This document shows positions 40,460 through 49,600 of a stretch of 64,000 nt of DNA, in pieces. Each line of letters begins with the position of its first letter. The first letter of the stretch is position 1. This DNA is from JAICYJ01 sp035473255. GTDB lineage: Bacteria; Actinomycetota; Thermoleophilia; Gaiellales; JAICJC01. The translations under genes and the position numbers were made by a program. The DNA is taken from contig DATIOK010000068.1 of NCBI GenBank assembly GCA_035473255.1, forward strand, positions 13,801 through 77,800, in the 5' to 3' direction. Below the pieces are notes generated by a model, which saw only the letters and a program-made list of their open reading frames with translations, had not been told where the DNA came from and ran no database searches.

Positions 40460-41206
40460 ATGACGGACTCCCCCCGCGTCGGCGGCACGGCCGACGAGCA
40501 CCTGCTGCAGCGCCACGACGCGACCTTTCTGCACACCGACCCGTGGCGGATCCTGCGCATCACCGGGGAGTTCGTGGAGGGCTTCGACCAGCTCGCCGAC
40601 GTCGGCGCGGCCGTTGCCGTGTTCGGATCAGCCCGCACGCCCGCGGACGATCCCGCATACGTCGCCGCCCGCGAGACCGCCCGGCTGCTGGTGGCCGACG
40701 GCTTCGGTGTCATCACCGGCGGCGGCCCCGGCATCATGGAGGCCGCCAACATGGGTGCGGCGGAAGCCGGCGGCGTGTCGATCGGCTGCAACATCGAGCT
40801 GCCCCACGAACAGCACGGCAACAGCTACGCGAACCTGTCGATGGAGTTCCGCTACTTCTTCGTGCGAAAGACCATGTTCGTGAAGTACTCCGAGGCGTTC
40901 GTGGTATTCCCGGGCGGCTTCGGGACGCTCGACGAGCTGTTCGAGGCGGTCACACTCGTGCAGACCGGCAAGATCCACCGCTTCCCGGTGGTGCTGTACG
41001 ACAGCGCGTATTGGAATGGCCTGCTGGAGTGGCTGCGCGAGCGGGTCGTCGGGGAGGCCAAGTTGAGAGAGGCCGAGCTGGAGCTGCTGCAGGTAGTGGA
41101 CACCCCCGCCGAGGCGGCTGGGATCGTGCGCGACTGCACGTCCGGGGCGTGCGGCCACGAGCATCACCCGCCGGCTGAGACGCCCACGCGCACCGCCCCC
41201 ACGTAG
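40460..41206 (+). CDS. LOG-family Rossmann-fold protein (TIGR00730-type, cytokinin riboside monophosphate phosphoribohydrolase-like)
   Basis: The 248-residue protein has VFGSARTPADDPAYVAARE (about 55-73), ITGGGPGIMEAANMGAAEAGG (split at about 85-105) and the hallmark FPGGFGTLDELFEAVTLVQ (about 153-171; PGGxGTxxE). These proteins cleave nucleoside 5'-monophosphates such as cytokinin ribotides to base and ribose 5-phosphate, or act in purine salvage. TAATCT at 40446-40451 lies 8 nt before the ATG. The His-rich C-terminal tail (CGHEHHPPAE) overlaps the convergent NlpC/P60 gene by 43 nt. Confidence 0.85.
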   Translation: MTDSPRVGGTADEHLLQRHDATFLHTDPWRILRITGEFVEGFDQLADVGAAVAVFGSARTPADDPAYVAARETARLLVADGFGVITGGGPGIMEAANMGAAEAGGVSIGCNIELPHEQHGNSYANLSMEFRYFFVRKTMFVKYSEAFVVFPGGFGTLDELFEAVTLVQTGKIHRFPVVLYDSAYWNGLLEWLRERVVGEAKLREAELELLQVVDTPAEAAGIVRDCTSGACGHEHHPPAETPTRTAPT

Positions 41207-42117
41207 TTGTCGGCGTACCAGCCGTCCAGCTCCGCGATCTGCACCACCGTCCCGGTGTGAGGCGCGTGCACGAAGCGTCCGCGGCCGAGGTAGATGCCGA
41301 CATGGCCGAGGTTCTCGAAGAACACCAGATCCCCCGGCTCGAGCTGGGAGAACGGCACGTGCACGCCGGCGTGATACTGGTCGCGGGCGACCCGGGGCAG
41401 GGCGAGGCCGAGGCGCCCGTACACGTACTGGACCAGCCCTGAGCAGTCGAAGCCGCTCGGATCCTCACCGCCCCAGACGTAGGGACGGCCGAGAAACTGC
41501 AGGCTGAGTGCGGCGGCGCGCCGGCCCAGGTCGGCGGTCGTGGTGTCGACGGGAAGCGAGTGCTCGACCGCGGCGTCGGGGTGCGGGCGCCGGCGCCTGG
41601 GATGACCGAAGCTGCCCTCCGGCAGGATCCCCTCGTCGACCAGCGCCTGCTGGGTGCGAGGGCCGGCCTCGCCGTCGACCACCAGCCCGTGGCTGCGCTG
41701 GAAGCGGCGTACCGCCGCCCGCGTGGCCAGTCCGTAGCGGCCGGTGGCAGGGAGGCCCAGCGCCCACTGCAGCGACGAGATCACGTGACCGCGGTCGCCG
41801 TGGCGGAACACCCGGGCTCCTGGTGTGCCCGCGTACTCCGCGTCAAGCGCCGCCCAGGTCAGCGGGCCCGGGACGCCGTCCACCTCGAGGCCGTGAGCCG
41901 ACTGAAAGGCGCGCACGGCCCGCACGGTGCGCCGGTCGAGGAGGCCGCTGGGCGGCAGGCCGAGCAGCGTCTGCAGCCGCTGGAGCGAGCCGGCCGCCGT
42001 CGGCTGATCGGCGGTCGCGGGCGGCGTGCCGGCCGCCCGTGCCGCCGTGCCGCCGGCCACCGAGGGGGCCGTTACCACGACCCAGGCCAGGGCTGCGCGC
42101 GCAAGCAGCCGCTTCAT
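41164..42117 (-). CDS. Secreted NlpC/P60 cell-wall hydrolase with two peptidoglycan-binding domains
   Basis: The 317-residue protein has a signal peptide (about 1-29), two PG_binding_1 repeats (LQRLQTLLGLPPSGLLDRRT... at about 45-92 and VISSLQWALGLPATGRYGLAT... at about 112-165) and a C-terminal NlpC/P60 domain. The catalytic Cys is in DPSGFDCSGLVQYVYG (about 230) and His in LGHVGIYLGRGRFVHAP (about 280). It should cleave peptide bonds in peptidoglycan, near the D-Glu-diaminopimelate link. The ATG overlaps the subtilase stop (ATGA), which places it as last gene of the cupredoxin operon. There it may open the wall for large secreted proteins. Confidence 0.88.
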   Translation of the reverse strand: MKRLLARAALAWVVVTAPSVAGGTAARAAGTPPATADQPTAAGSLQRLQTLLGLPPSGLLDRRTVRAVRAFQSAHGLEVDGVPGPLTWAALDAEYAGTPGARVFRHGDRGHVISSLQWALGLPATGRYGLATRAAVRRFQRSHGLVVDGEAGPRTQQALVDEGILPEGSFGHPRRRRPHPDAAVEHSLPVDTTTADLGRRAAALSLQFLGRPYVWGGEDPSGFDCSGLVQYVYGRLGLALPRVARDQYHAGVHVPFSQLEPGDLVFFENLGHVGIYLGRGRFVHAPHTGTVVQIAELDGWYADNYVGAVRVGVSAGG

Positions 42118-44327
42118 CCCACACCCCTGTCTGACTCGAACGCGTCGAACAGGAGCACGCCTCTGGCGCCGGGCTGCAGGCCGCCCGACGGTCCCAGCAT
42201 CACCCGCTCCAGGCGCCGCTCCCCGTTTCCGAGGTCGCCGACCGAGCCGGCAGGAGTGCCGTCGACCGCCAGCGTCACCGAACCGGGGCTGCCCGCCTGC
42301 CAGGTCAGATCGAGCACGTGGACGTCGTCGCTGACCCGCGTCCAGCGCGTCGACTCCCACCCCGATATCCCAATAGCGGAGGCGCGCAGGAAGACCCTGT
42401 GCACGACCGTCCGGTAGCGCAGCAGGAACACCCGGCCGCCACCGTCCCATCCGGCGAACACGACCCAGGCCCGGCCGCCGGTCGATGTGCCGGACGGATC
42501 GAAGCTGAACCGGGCGTGGTAGCCGGACTCTGCGGCCGGCGACTGGTCGACGACGCCCGTGACAGCGCTGCCGGTCACCTTGGCGCGCAATCCATAGCCG
42601 TCACCGTCGAGCGCGGCCCACGGAGTGACCGCGAGCATGCCCGCGCCGCGGCGACCGGACCAGGCGCTGAGGTCGCCGCTGGCGAAGCTGTCCGTGAACA
42701 GGCCGGGGGAGTCCACGGTGACGGTGACCGTCTGCACCGCCCCCCAGTTGCCGGCGGAGTCGCGGGCGCGCACCGAGATCGTGTGCGTGCCGGGTGAGAG
42801 CGTGCCGACGTCCGCCGTCACGTCCTCGACCGGGGAGTCGAAGGCGCCGTCGGCCGGCAGAGCGGCGGTGGCCAGTCCCTGGCCGGGGTCGGCGCCGTCG
42901 AACCACTCAGCCCCGGTCACCGCCGACAGCCCATCGGTGGCGGTCGCGCCCAGCGTGGTTCCGGTAACCGACAACCCGCTCACGACCGGGCCGGCGACAT
43001 CTCCGCCCAGGGACGCGATTGCCGCCGGCACGTCGATGCGCCCATCTCCGAACACGTTGTCGGGGCCGGGATCGCCCAGATCGGCTGCGCTCCGGCGCAG
43101 CGCAGTCTCCTGCTCGGCGGCGGTCAGACTCGGGTCGGCGCTCAGCAGCAGCGCCAGTGCGCCGGCGGCATGCGGGGCTGCCAGTGAGGTGCCTGTGGCG
43201 GTGGTGGTGCCGACCGGATCCAGCACGGGGACGTCCACGCCGGGAGCGGTCACGGCCGGATACGTGACCGCGGTGCCGCCGCAGGTGGTCGGCCCGCGGC
43301 TCGAGTCGGCTGCGATCTGATCGCCGGCGGTGGTGGCACCTACGGCCAGGGCTCCCGGATTGTTGGCCGGGCTGTAGTCGCTGGGCGATCCCGGGCCGGA
43401 GTTGCCGGCGGCGAACACGGGCAGGATCCGTGCCGCGCGCAGGGCGGTGATGTCGGGTTCGAACTCGAGGTTGCACCCCGCGGTCATCGACCAGGAGTTG
43501 TTCACGACCTGCGGGGCGTCAGTGGTGGCGGGGTCGTGGTCGGGGTCGAGCAGCCACTGGAAGGCGAGGTGGATGGCGCTGGTGGTGGCCTGGCCGCGGT
43601 CGTCGAAGATGCGGGCCGCGATCCAGCGGCTGGCCGGCGCCACCCCCAGCGCCGTCCCGGTGGCACCGCCGGCCACCATGACGCTCATCGTATGGGTGCC
43701 GTGACCGGAAAGGTCGACCGGGGCTGCCGTGTGCTGCCCGTAGGGGTCAAACCAGCTGTTGGACCCGCCCCGCCATGCGGCCGCCAGCTCGGGGATGGTC
43801 ATGTCCACGCCCGTGTCGAGCGAGGCAACCACCACGCCCTGCCCGCGGTCACCGAGCGCCCAGGCCCCGGGCGCCCCGATCGCGGTCAGGTTCGAGGCGG
43901 CGGCGCCGCCGCCCGCGTCTCCGGCGGCGTGCACGGTGATCGCGTCGTCATGCACCGAGGCGACGTCGGGACGGGCGGCCAGCTTCGCGATGACGTCGTC
44001 GCTGGCGGTCACAGCGATCGCGTTCACGATCCACAGTGGCCGCACGGCCGATACCGTGCCGGCTCGGCGGCCGGCCGCCAGCTGGTCGAGGATCGGCTGC
44101 TGCGACGCGTCGGCGGTGCTCTGCAGTGCCTGCTCCAACGCGCGCAGGCGCGCGCCTCGGGCGCGAGGCAGCCCACCGAAGTCGGCACGCTCGGTGAGCG
44201 TCACGATCACGCGGCGCATTGGCACCGGGCCGGCGGCGGCATTCCGGGCGGTGCCGGCGCCGGCCGCAGCGGTTCCCAGCAATGCCGCGGTCACCGCGAG
44301 CACGACCACGCGTCTCACGGCAGTCAC
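42114..44327 (-). CDS. Secreted subtilisin-like (S8) protease with Ig-like and C-terminal surface module
   Basis: The 737-residue protein begins with a Sec signal (VVVLAVTAALLGTAAAGA) and an inhibitor-like propeptide region (RVIVTLTERADFGG). The S8 catalytic triad is complete: Asp in GVVVASLDTGVDM (about 164), His in DLSGHGTHTMSVM (about 208) and Ser in TATGTSLAAPHAAGAL (about 378). From about 470 to the end it carries an Ig-like repeat (EWFDGADPGQGLAT, SVRARDSAGNWG) and a jelly-roll-like module (FTDSFASGDLSAW to VLLFDAFESDR) that is clearly homologous to the end of the cupredoxin protein at 46638-50030. The start GTG overlaps the CopCD gene by 4 nt. It may mature or turn over proteins of this operon at the cell surface. 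Confidence 0.88.
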   Translation of the reverse strand: MTAVRRVVVLAVTAALLGTAAAGAGTARNAAAGPVPMRRVIVTLTERADFGGLPRARGARLRALEQALQSTADASQQPILDQLAAGRRAGTVSAVRPLWIVNAIAVTASDDVIAKLAARPDVASVHDDAITVHAAGDAGGGAAASNLTAIGAPGAWALGDRGQGVVVASLDTGVDMTIPELAAAWRGGSNSWFDPYGQHTAAPVDLSGHGTHTMSVMVAGGATGTALGVAPASRWIAARIFDDRGQATTSAIHLAFQWLLDPDHDPATTDAPQVVNNSWSMTAGCNLEFEPDITALRAARILPVFAAGNSGPGSPSDYSPANNPGALAVGATTAGDQIAADSSRGPTTCGGTAVTYPAVTAPGVDVPVLDPVGTTTATGTSLAAPHAAGALALLLSADPSLTAAEQETALRRSAADLGDPGPDNVFGDGRIDVPAAIASLGGDVAGPVVSGLSVTGTTLGATATDGLSAVTGAEWFDGADPGQGLATAALPADGAFDSPVEDVTADVGTLSPGTHTISVRARDSAGNWGAVQTVTVTVDSPGLFTDSFASGDLSAWSGRRGAGMLAVTPWAALDGDGYGLRAKVTGSAVTGVVDQSPAAESGYHARFSFDPSGTSTGGRAWVVFAGWDGGGRVFLLRYRTVVHRVFLRASAIGISGWESTRWTRVSDDVHVLDLTWQAGSPGSVTLAVDGTPAGSVGDLGNGERRLERVMLGPSGGLQPGARGVLLFDAFESDRGVG

Positions 44328-46138
44328 TCCGAGGCGGGCAGTTCGGCCGGCGCCAGGGCCGGCGGCTGCCCGAGCATCGGCCTCAGCGCCCGCCACAGCA
44401 ACGCGGCTGCGGCCAGCGCGAGCAGCACCTCGGCCAGCAGCGTCAGCAGCGGTGCCAGTGGCCGGTCGGACACCCAGGGCCGCCGCGGCGCCGGCCCGCC
44501 GGGGTGGTCCACGGGCCAGCGCAGCAAGGCGGTGGCGTCGGGCACACCCGCCCGGTGAACGACCACCTGCAGCGGCATCACGCCGGAGCGCGACAGGCGA
44601 TGCGCCGGCACTCGCCAGATGCCGCCTGTCCGGACGGCGTCGACGATGTCACCCGCTGCCCGCCCGTCGGGCCAGCGGATGCCGACCCCGGTGACCGGGC
44701 CGGGCGCCGGCAGCCGCGTCTCGAGCACCTTCACCGATGCGAAGTTCGCACCCGGCCGGTTCGGCTTTACGGACACGCCCAGGATCAGGTCGTCGACCGC
44801 TGCGTAGCGGAGCGCCGGCGACCGGGCGACCTTCGCGGCGGGAGCGTACTGCGGCTCCCGCGCGGGGGCCGAGGCGGTCAGCATCGCCGCCGGCACCAGC
44901 ACGGCCAACGCGATCGTTGTCTCCAGCGTCACCGCCAGCCGCAGCCTGCGGCCGCCGGCGCGGCGGCGCAGCAGCAGCAGGTTGGTCAGTCCCAGGACAC
45001 CGACCGCCAGGAACAGCGCCGACTTCACCACCAGCGTGCGGCCGTAGACGCTCTGCAGCAGGGCGTCGGCGGAAGCGACCTGCACGCCGGCGCTGTACAG
45101 CCCGGTGATGGCGATCAGCGCCACGCAGCCCGCGGCGAGGTTCCCGAAGCAGCGCAGGACGATGCGCCCCGACCGGGTGTCACGGACGAGCAGCGGCGCC
45201 AGGCAGATCGCCGCCGCGGCCAGGCCTCCTGTCCAGACCGCGGCGGTCAGCAGGTGCGCGGTCATTGCCAGCACGGCCACGCTGAGGTCGCCGCGTGCCG
45301 CCGGAGCATGGCCGGTCAGCGCCAGCGTGCCGCACAGCGCCACCGCCATCGCAATCCCCGGCCATCGCAACCACGATCGCCGCCCGGCCCGCGGCAGCGC
45401 CACCAGCGTCGCCAGCAGGCCGATCAGCAGCAGCTCGCGCAGCGCCCAGCGCGGGCCATAGGTCGTGCCGGTGAGCAGCGTCCAGCCGGCCGGCGCAAGC
45501 GCCCGGGGGAATGACGATGCCTGCACCAGCAGCAGCGCAATCCCGGTCACGAGTGCGGCCGCAGCCGCCAGCAGCGCCATCATCCGCAGCCGCCGCTCCA
45601 GCCCATCCAGGCCGCGGGCGCCGCGACCGGCGGCGGCCGGCAGCACCAGCAGCATCATCGCCAGCGGGCCCAGCAGCGCGGCCACGGCGGCGAAGTCCAG
45701 CCAGCGCACCAGCACGCTGCCGGTGGCGGGCGTCGGGTCCGGAGGCAGCCCGGCTGAGGGCGCCACGTGGACGTTCCCGACGCCGAAGACCGTCTCCCCG
45801 CGGGTCGCGTGCAGGTCGTCGGTGGAGACGGTCTGCCAGACGATCCGGTAGACCCCGCTGGGCAGTTTCGGCAGGGCCAGGGTGAGGACGGCACTGTCGT
45901 GCCCGGGCACCACCCGGGCCGGGATCACACGACCCGATGCGCCGACCAGCTCGACCCGGCTGAGACCGGGGCTGACCTGTTCGCTGAACAGCAGTCGCAT
46001 GGTGGGCGGCGAATGGGCGAGCGAGCTGCCGTCGGCCGGGTCAGAGCGCACCAGGTAGGCATGGGCGGACGCGGCTGCGGGCAGCGCCAGTGCGACCGCC
46101 GCGGCCACGGCCGCGACCGCTGCGCCGCGACGGATCAT
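44324..46138 (-). CDS. Fused CopC-CopD copper-binding/transport protein (YcnJ type)
   Basis: The 604-residue protein has a signal ending ASA with mature N-terminus HAYLVRSDPADGS, the copper-binding His1 arrangement of CopC, and a second His in STDDLHATRGE (about 107) plus the SEQVSPGLSRVEL segment (about 1-125 in all). The CopD part has eight or so membrane helices (from WLDFAAVAALLGPLAMMLLVL) with the conserved His in MTAHLLTAAVWTGGL (about 293). An outer C-terminal domain (about 425-560) and a last helix follow. CopC-CopD proteins bind Cu(II) outside and are linked to copper import. Copper supply to the cupredoxin proteins encoded upstream is the obvious role. ATG overlaps the upstream gene (ATGA). 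Confidence 0.88.
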   Translation of the reverse strand: MIRRGAAVAAVAAAVALALPAAASAHAYLVRSDPADGSSLAHSPPTMRLLFSEQVSPGLSRVELVGASGRVIPARVVPGHDSAVLTLALPKLPSGVYRIVWQTVSTDDLHATRGETVFGVGNVHVAPSAGLPPDPTPATGSVLVRWLDFAAVAALLGPLAMMLLVLPAAAGRGARGLDGLERRLRMMALLAAAAALVTGIALLLVQASSFPRALAPAGWTLLTGTTYGPRWALRELLLIGLLATLVALPRAGRRSWLRWPGIAMAVALCGTLALTGHAPAARGDLSVAVLAMTAHLLTAAVWTGGLAAAAICLAPLLVRDTRSGRIVLRCFGNLAAGCVALIAITGLYSAGVQVASADALLQSVYGRTLVVKSALFLAVGVLGLTNLLLLRRRAGGRRLRLAVTLETTIALAVLVPAAMLTASAPAREPQYAPAAKVARSPALRYAAVDDLILGVSVKPNRPGANFASVKVLETRLPAPGPVTGVGIRWPDGRAAGDIVDAVRTGGIWRVPAHRLSRSGVMPLQVVVHRAGVPDATALLRWPVDHPGGPAPRRPWVSDRPLAPLLTLLAEVLLALAAAALLWRALRPMLGQPPALAPAELPASE

Positions 46139-46641
46139 CGCACGACGACGTGGCGCAGCCACAGCGAGCCCATCTTCACCGACACCTTGTCCCCGGTGCG
46201 CACGGTGCCACCGTCGTTGCGGTACAGCAGGTAGTACTGGCGTCCCGCCTGCATGTGGTGCGGGAACATGGACATCGCCAGGCCGCCCAGCGTGCGCCCG
46301 GTGCGCTCGTCCACCAGCACCGGGAACGTCGACCGTGTGTGGCCGAAGGCGACGGCGCGGTCGGGATCGAGCGCGATGTAGCGCACGTCGACCATGCCGC
46401 CTGCGGCGGTCACGGCGATCTGCGAGACGCGGATGCCGTATCGGAGCTCAACCGTCGGGTTGTGCGGAACCGGCGGGTAGACGGTGGGGGCCTCTGCGCC
46501 GCGGCTGTCGTGGGCAACCAGAAACCCACCCACGACAACCGCGGTCAGGAGGGGCGCCAGCAACTGCCGGCGCATGAGGCCGCGCACCCCCGGGCGAGGG
46601 GTGCGCGGTGCGACCGGGGCGGGAGCGGTTTCAGCCGTCAT
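46135..46641 (-). CDS. Membrane-anchored protein of unknown function in the copper operon
   Basis: The 168-residue protein has a Pro-rich cytoplasmic N-terminus, one transmembrane helix (LLAPLLTAVVVGGFLVAH, about 27-45) and an outer beta-rich domain with VTAAGGMVDVRYIALDPDRA (about 75-94) and GLAMSMFPHHMQAGRQYYLL (about 119-138). The Met/His cluster MSMFPHHM could bind copper. The gene overlaps its neighbours by 4 nt on both sides, between the largest cupredoxin gene and copCD, so it may be a copper chaperone or an anchor for the complex. I recognise no family. Confidence 0.6.
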   Translation of the reverse strand: MTAETAPAPVAPRTPRPGVRGLMRRQLLAPLLTAVVVGGFLVAHDSRGAEAPTVYPPVPHNPTVELRYGIRVSQIAVTAAGGMVDVRYIALDPDRAVAFGHTRSTFPVLVDERTGRTLGGLAMSMFPHHMQAGRQYYLLYRNDGGTVRTGDKVSVKMGSLWLRHVVVR

Positions 46642-49600
46642 GGCCCGATCGTGCCTCCTCTGGTGGAGACGAAGTCGTCGAAGTAGAGGACGCCCGAGAT
46701 CTTGGCGGCCAGCGTGTCCGACGGGCCCAGCTTCACCTTGTCGATTCGCTGAGAGCCGTTCACGAGCGAGCCCAGCGTCTGCTTCAGCGCTCCGTCCACC
46801 AGCAGCTTCAGAGATCCGCTGCCGGCTCCTGCCTTCCAGTCGACCTCGACCGCATGGGCGGCGTTCGAGATCGTGTACCAGGAGGTGTTTTTCCAGCTGC
46901 CGCCCGAGAGGGCGCCCGCGCGGATCCGGTAGACACCGGCACCGGTGCGGCTGTACTGGACGCGCGTGACCGTGCCGCCGCCGCCCTTGATGGCTGCGAG
47001 GATGGTGGGCGACGAGCTGCCGGGCAGCGCGCCGTGCGGATTGAAGTAGAACCGTGCGCTGTACTGCGACTCCAGCGCCGGCGAGTTGTCAAGTACGAAC
47101 CGCGACGCGGTTCCCGACTGGGACGCCTGCAGGCCGTACTGGTCAGCCCCGTGCAGCTTGGCGGCAGCGGTCGCCGAGATCGCCGATCCACCCGTCGCCG
47201 ACGACCAGGCACTCAGGTTGCCGGCCGCGAACGAGTTGGCGAACACGACCGGGTTGGAGATGGTGACCGTCACCTGTGCGACCGGTCCCCAGTTTCCCGC
47301 GGCATCGAGCGCGCGCACCGACAGTGTGTGGGTTCCGTTGGACAGGGTCGGCAGCGTCGCCCGGATGGCCTCGCTGTTCGAGTTGAAGCTGCCGTCCGTG
47401 GCGGTCATCGGCGTTGCCAGTCCCTGACCGGGGTCGGCTCCGTCGTACCATTCAGCGCCCACGATGACGCTGCCCGGGGTCGGTCCGGGCAAGCCCGGAT
47501 CCGTGGCGGTGGCGGTCAGCGTGCCGGCCGCGACCGCCGGGCCGGCCGTGATGGCCGGGCCTGTCTTGTCCACGATCAGCGTGGCCGTGACCATCGCGCC
47601 CCAGTTACCGGCCGCATCCCTGGCGTGTGACGAAAACACGTGCGGGCCCTGGCTGAGCGCATTGATCTGGGCCAGCGGGAAGCGCATGTAGGCCGTCTCG
47701 GTGGGCGAGTCGAACGCGCCGTCGGTGGGCAGCAGCACCAGCCCGCTGCCGTTAGCGCCGACGGTATCGAGGAAGCCCTCGGCCCGCGTGATCGGCGAGT
47801 TGACGCCGCCCACCACCGGGTCGGCGAAGTCCGCCTCGACCTGCAGCTCGAACGAGTTGGGATCGATCGAGATGGTGCCGTTGTTGGGCGACGGGCCGAT
47901 GCTCGCATTGCTGCCCGTCGGGCCGTTCTTGTCGACGACCAGCGGTGTCGAGGCAAACGCACCCCAGTTGTTGAAGGCGTCGCGGGAGCGCACGTAGATC
48001 GTGTGTGCACCCACACCCAGCCCGGAGACGGTGGCCTGCGGGATCGTGCCCGTGATCTCGGAGATCGCGTTGGTGGGCGTCGTCACGGTCATGGCGGTGG
48101 GGGCGGCGCCGGTGCTGTCGATCCGGAACTCGGCGGCGCTGATGTTCTGGTCGCCGTTCAGCAGATCGGTGGCCGTGCCTGTGACGGCCACGCCGCTGGT
48201 GCCGTTGGTGTACGCGGGCGTCAGGGCCAGCGCGATGCTGTCCGGGCCGATCTCGTCGACGAAGAACGTCTCAGCGTCGAACCCGCCCCACGTGCCCGCG
48301 CTGTCGCGGGCGTGGATGAACACCGTGTGCGGGCCGGCGGCAAGCGGCGGTGAGCTGGGATCGATGGTGGCGCCGGTGACGACCGTCGAGGCCGGCGAAC
48401 CGATCGTGATCGCCGTCCCGGAACCGTCGGCGCCCAGCGTGTCGACGAAGTACTCGGCGTCGGTCACGGTCTTGGGCGAGCCGGCGCTGGCCGGCGTGCA
48501 GGCGGAGAAGGTGGCCGAGATGGCGACCGGGGTGGTGCCGTCCGTCACGTCCGGCGTGGCGCTGCCGGAGACCGGCGATGGCCCGGCGCAGGTGTCGAGC
48601 GTGTCGGGGGTCTGGATGAACGTCATCATGCCGCCCGCGGTGACCGGTGCAGAGGCGGAGCTGGACCAGCCAGCTCCGGCCAGGTCGAGGTGCTGCCCCT
48701 GGTCGCTGACCGGGTAGGAGACAGCGCTGCCGGTGCCGCTCGGCATCGTCACCAGCGTGTCCATGGTGGCACCCGCGCCGACGGTTTCTGCGACCGCCTG
48801 ATACGAGTACGTCAGTGGCAGCGCATCGTTGGCGATCACGCGCTGGTGCAGGCCGAGCGTGCTCATGGAGTGCTCGTCCAGCCCGGCGTTGACGTAGCGC
48901 AGCAGCACCGTGTCGCCACGCGCGGCGTTGATCACGTCGGTGGACGGGATGCTGCCGCCGTCGTGGTAGGTGCGCCCGTTGATCAGCCAGTAGCTGGCCT
49001 TGTAGCCCTTCATGTCGAAGCCGGACGGGTCGGCGGCGTTGTTGAGGGCGGGATCGATCTCGCCCAGCACCAGCAGCGCCTCGGCGTCGAACGCCGTCGA
49101 CGTGCCGTAGGCGCCGCTCTGCCCGCCGGCCAGGTTGGCCGGGCCCAGCGGGCTGACCACGCCGCTGCCGTCGGAGCCGCCGGCCAGCGTCACCGTCACC
49201 AGCGCCGAAGCGGCCGGGTCGGCATTGATCGCAGCCATCACCTCGCTCGCCGTCGACACCGGCGCGCCGGTGCCGTCGGTGGCAAGGCTGACGGAGATGT
49301 CGGTTCCCGTCACCGACACGCTCAGCGGCGAGTTGGAGGCGGCGGGATCGACGTAGGTGATGCTGATCGCGTTGCCATCGACGCCGGAGTCGCCGGCCGT
49401 GAAGACGAGGTCGGCGTTGGGGCCGATGGCCGTGGTCAGCGTTGCGGCCGACAGGCCGGGCGGGCGCACGACCAGCGCGCCGTAGAGACCCATCGCCACC
49501 TGGTGGCGGGCGTTCTCGGTCGGCCCGGCCTCGTAGATGGTGGTGCCGGGGGTGGTTGCGGTGAACGTGTAGGTGCTTGAGTTGCCCTGCGTGACACCGG

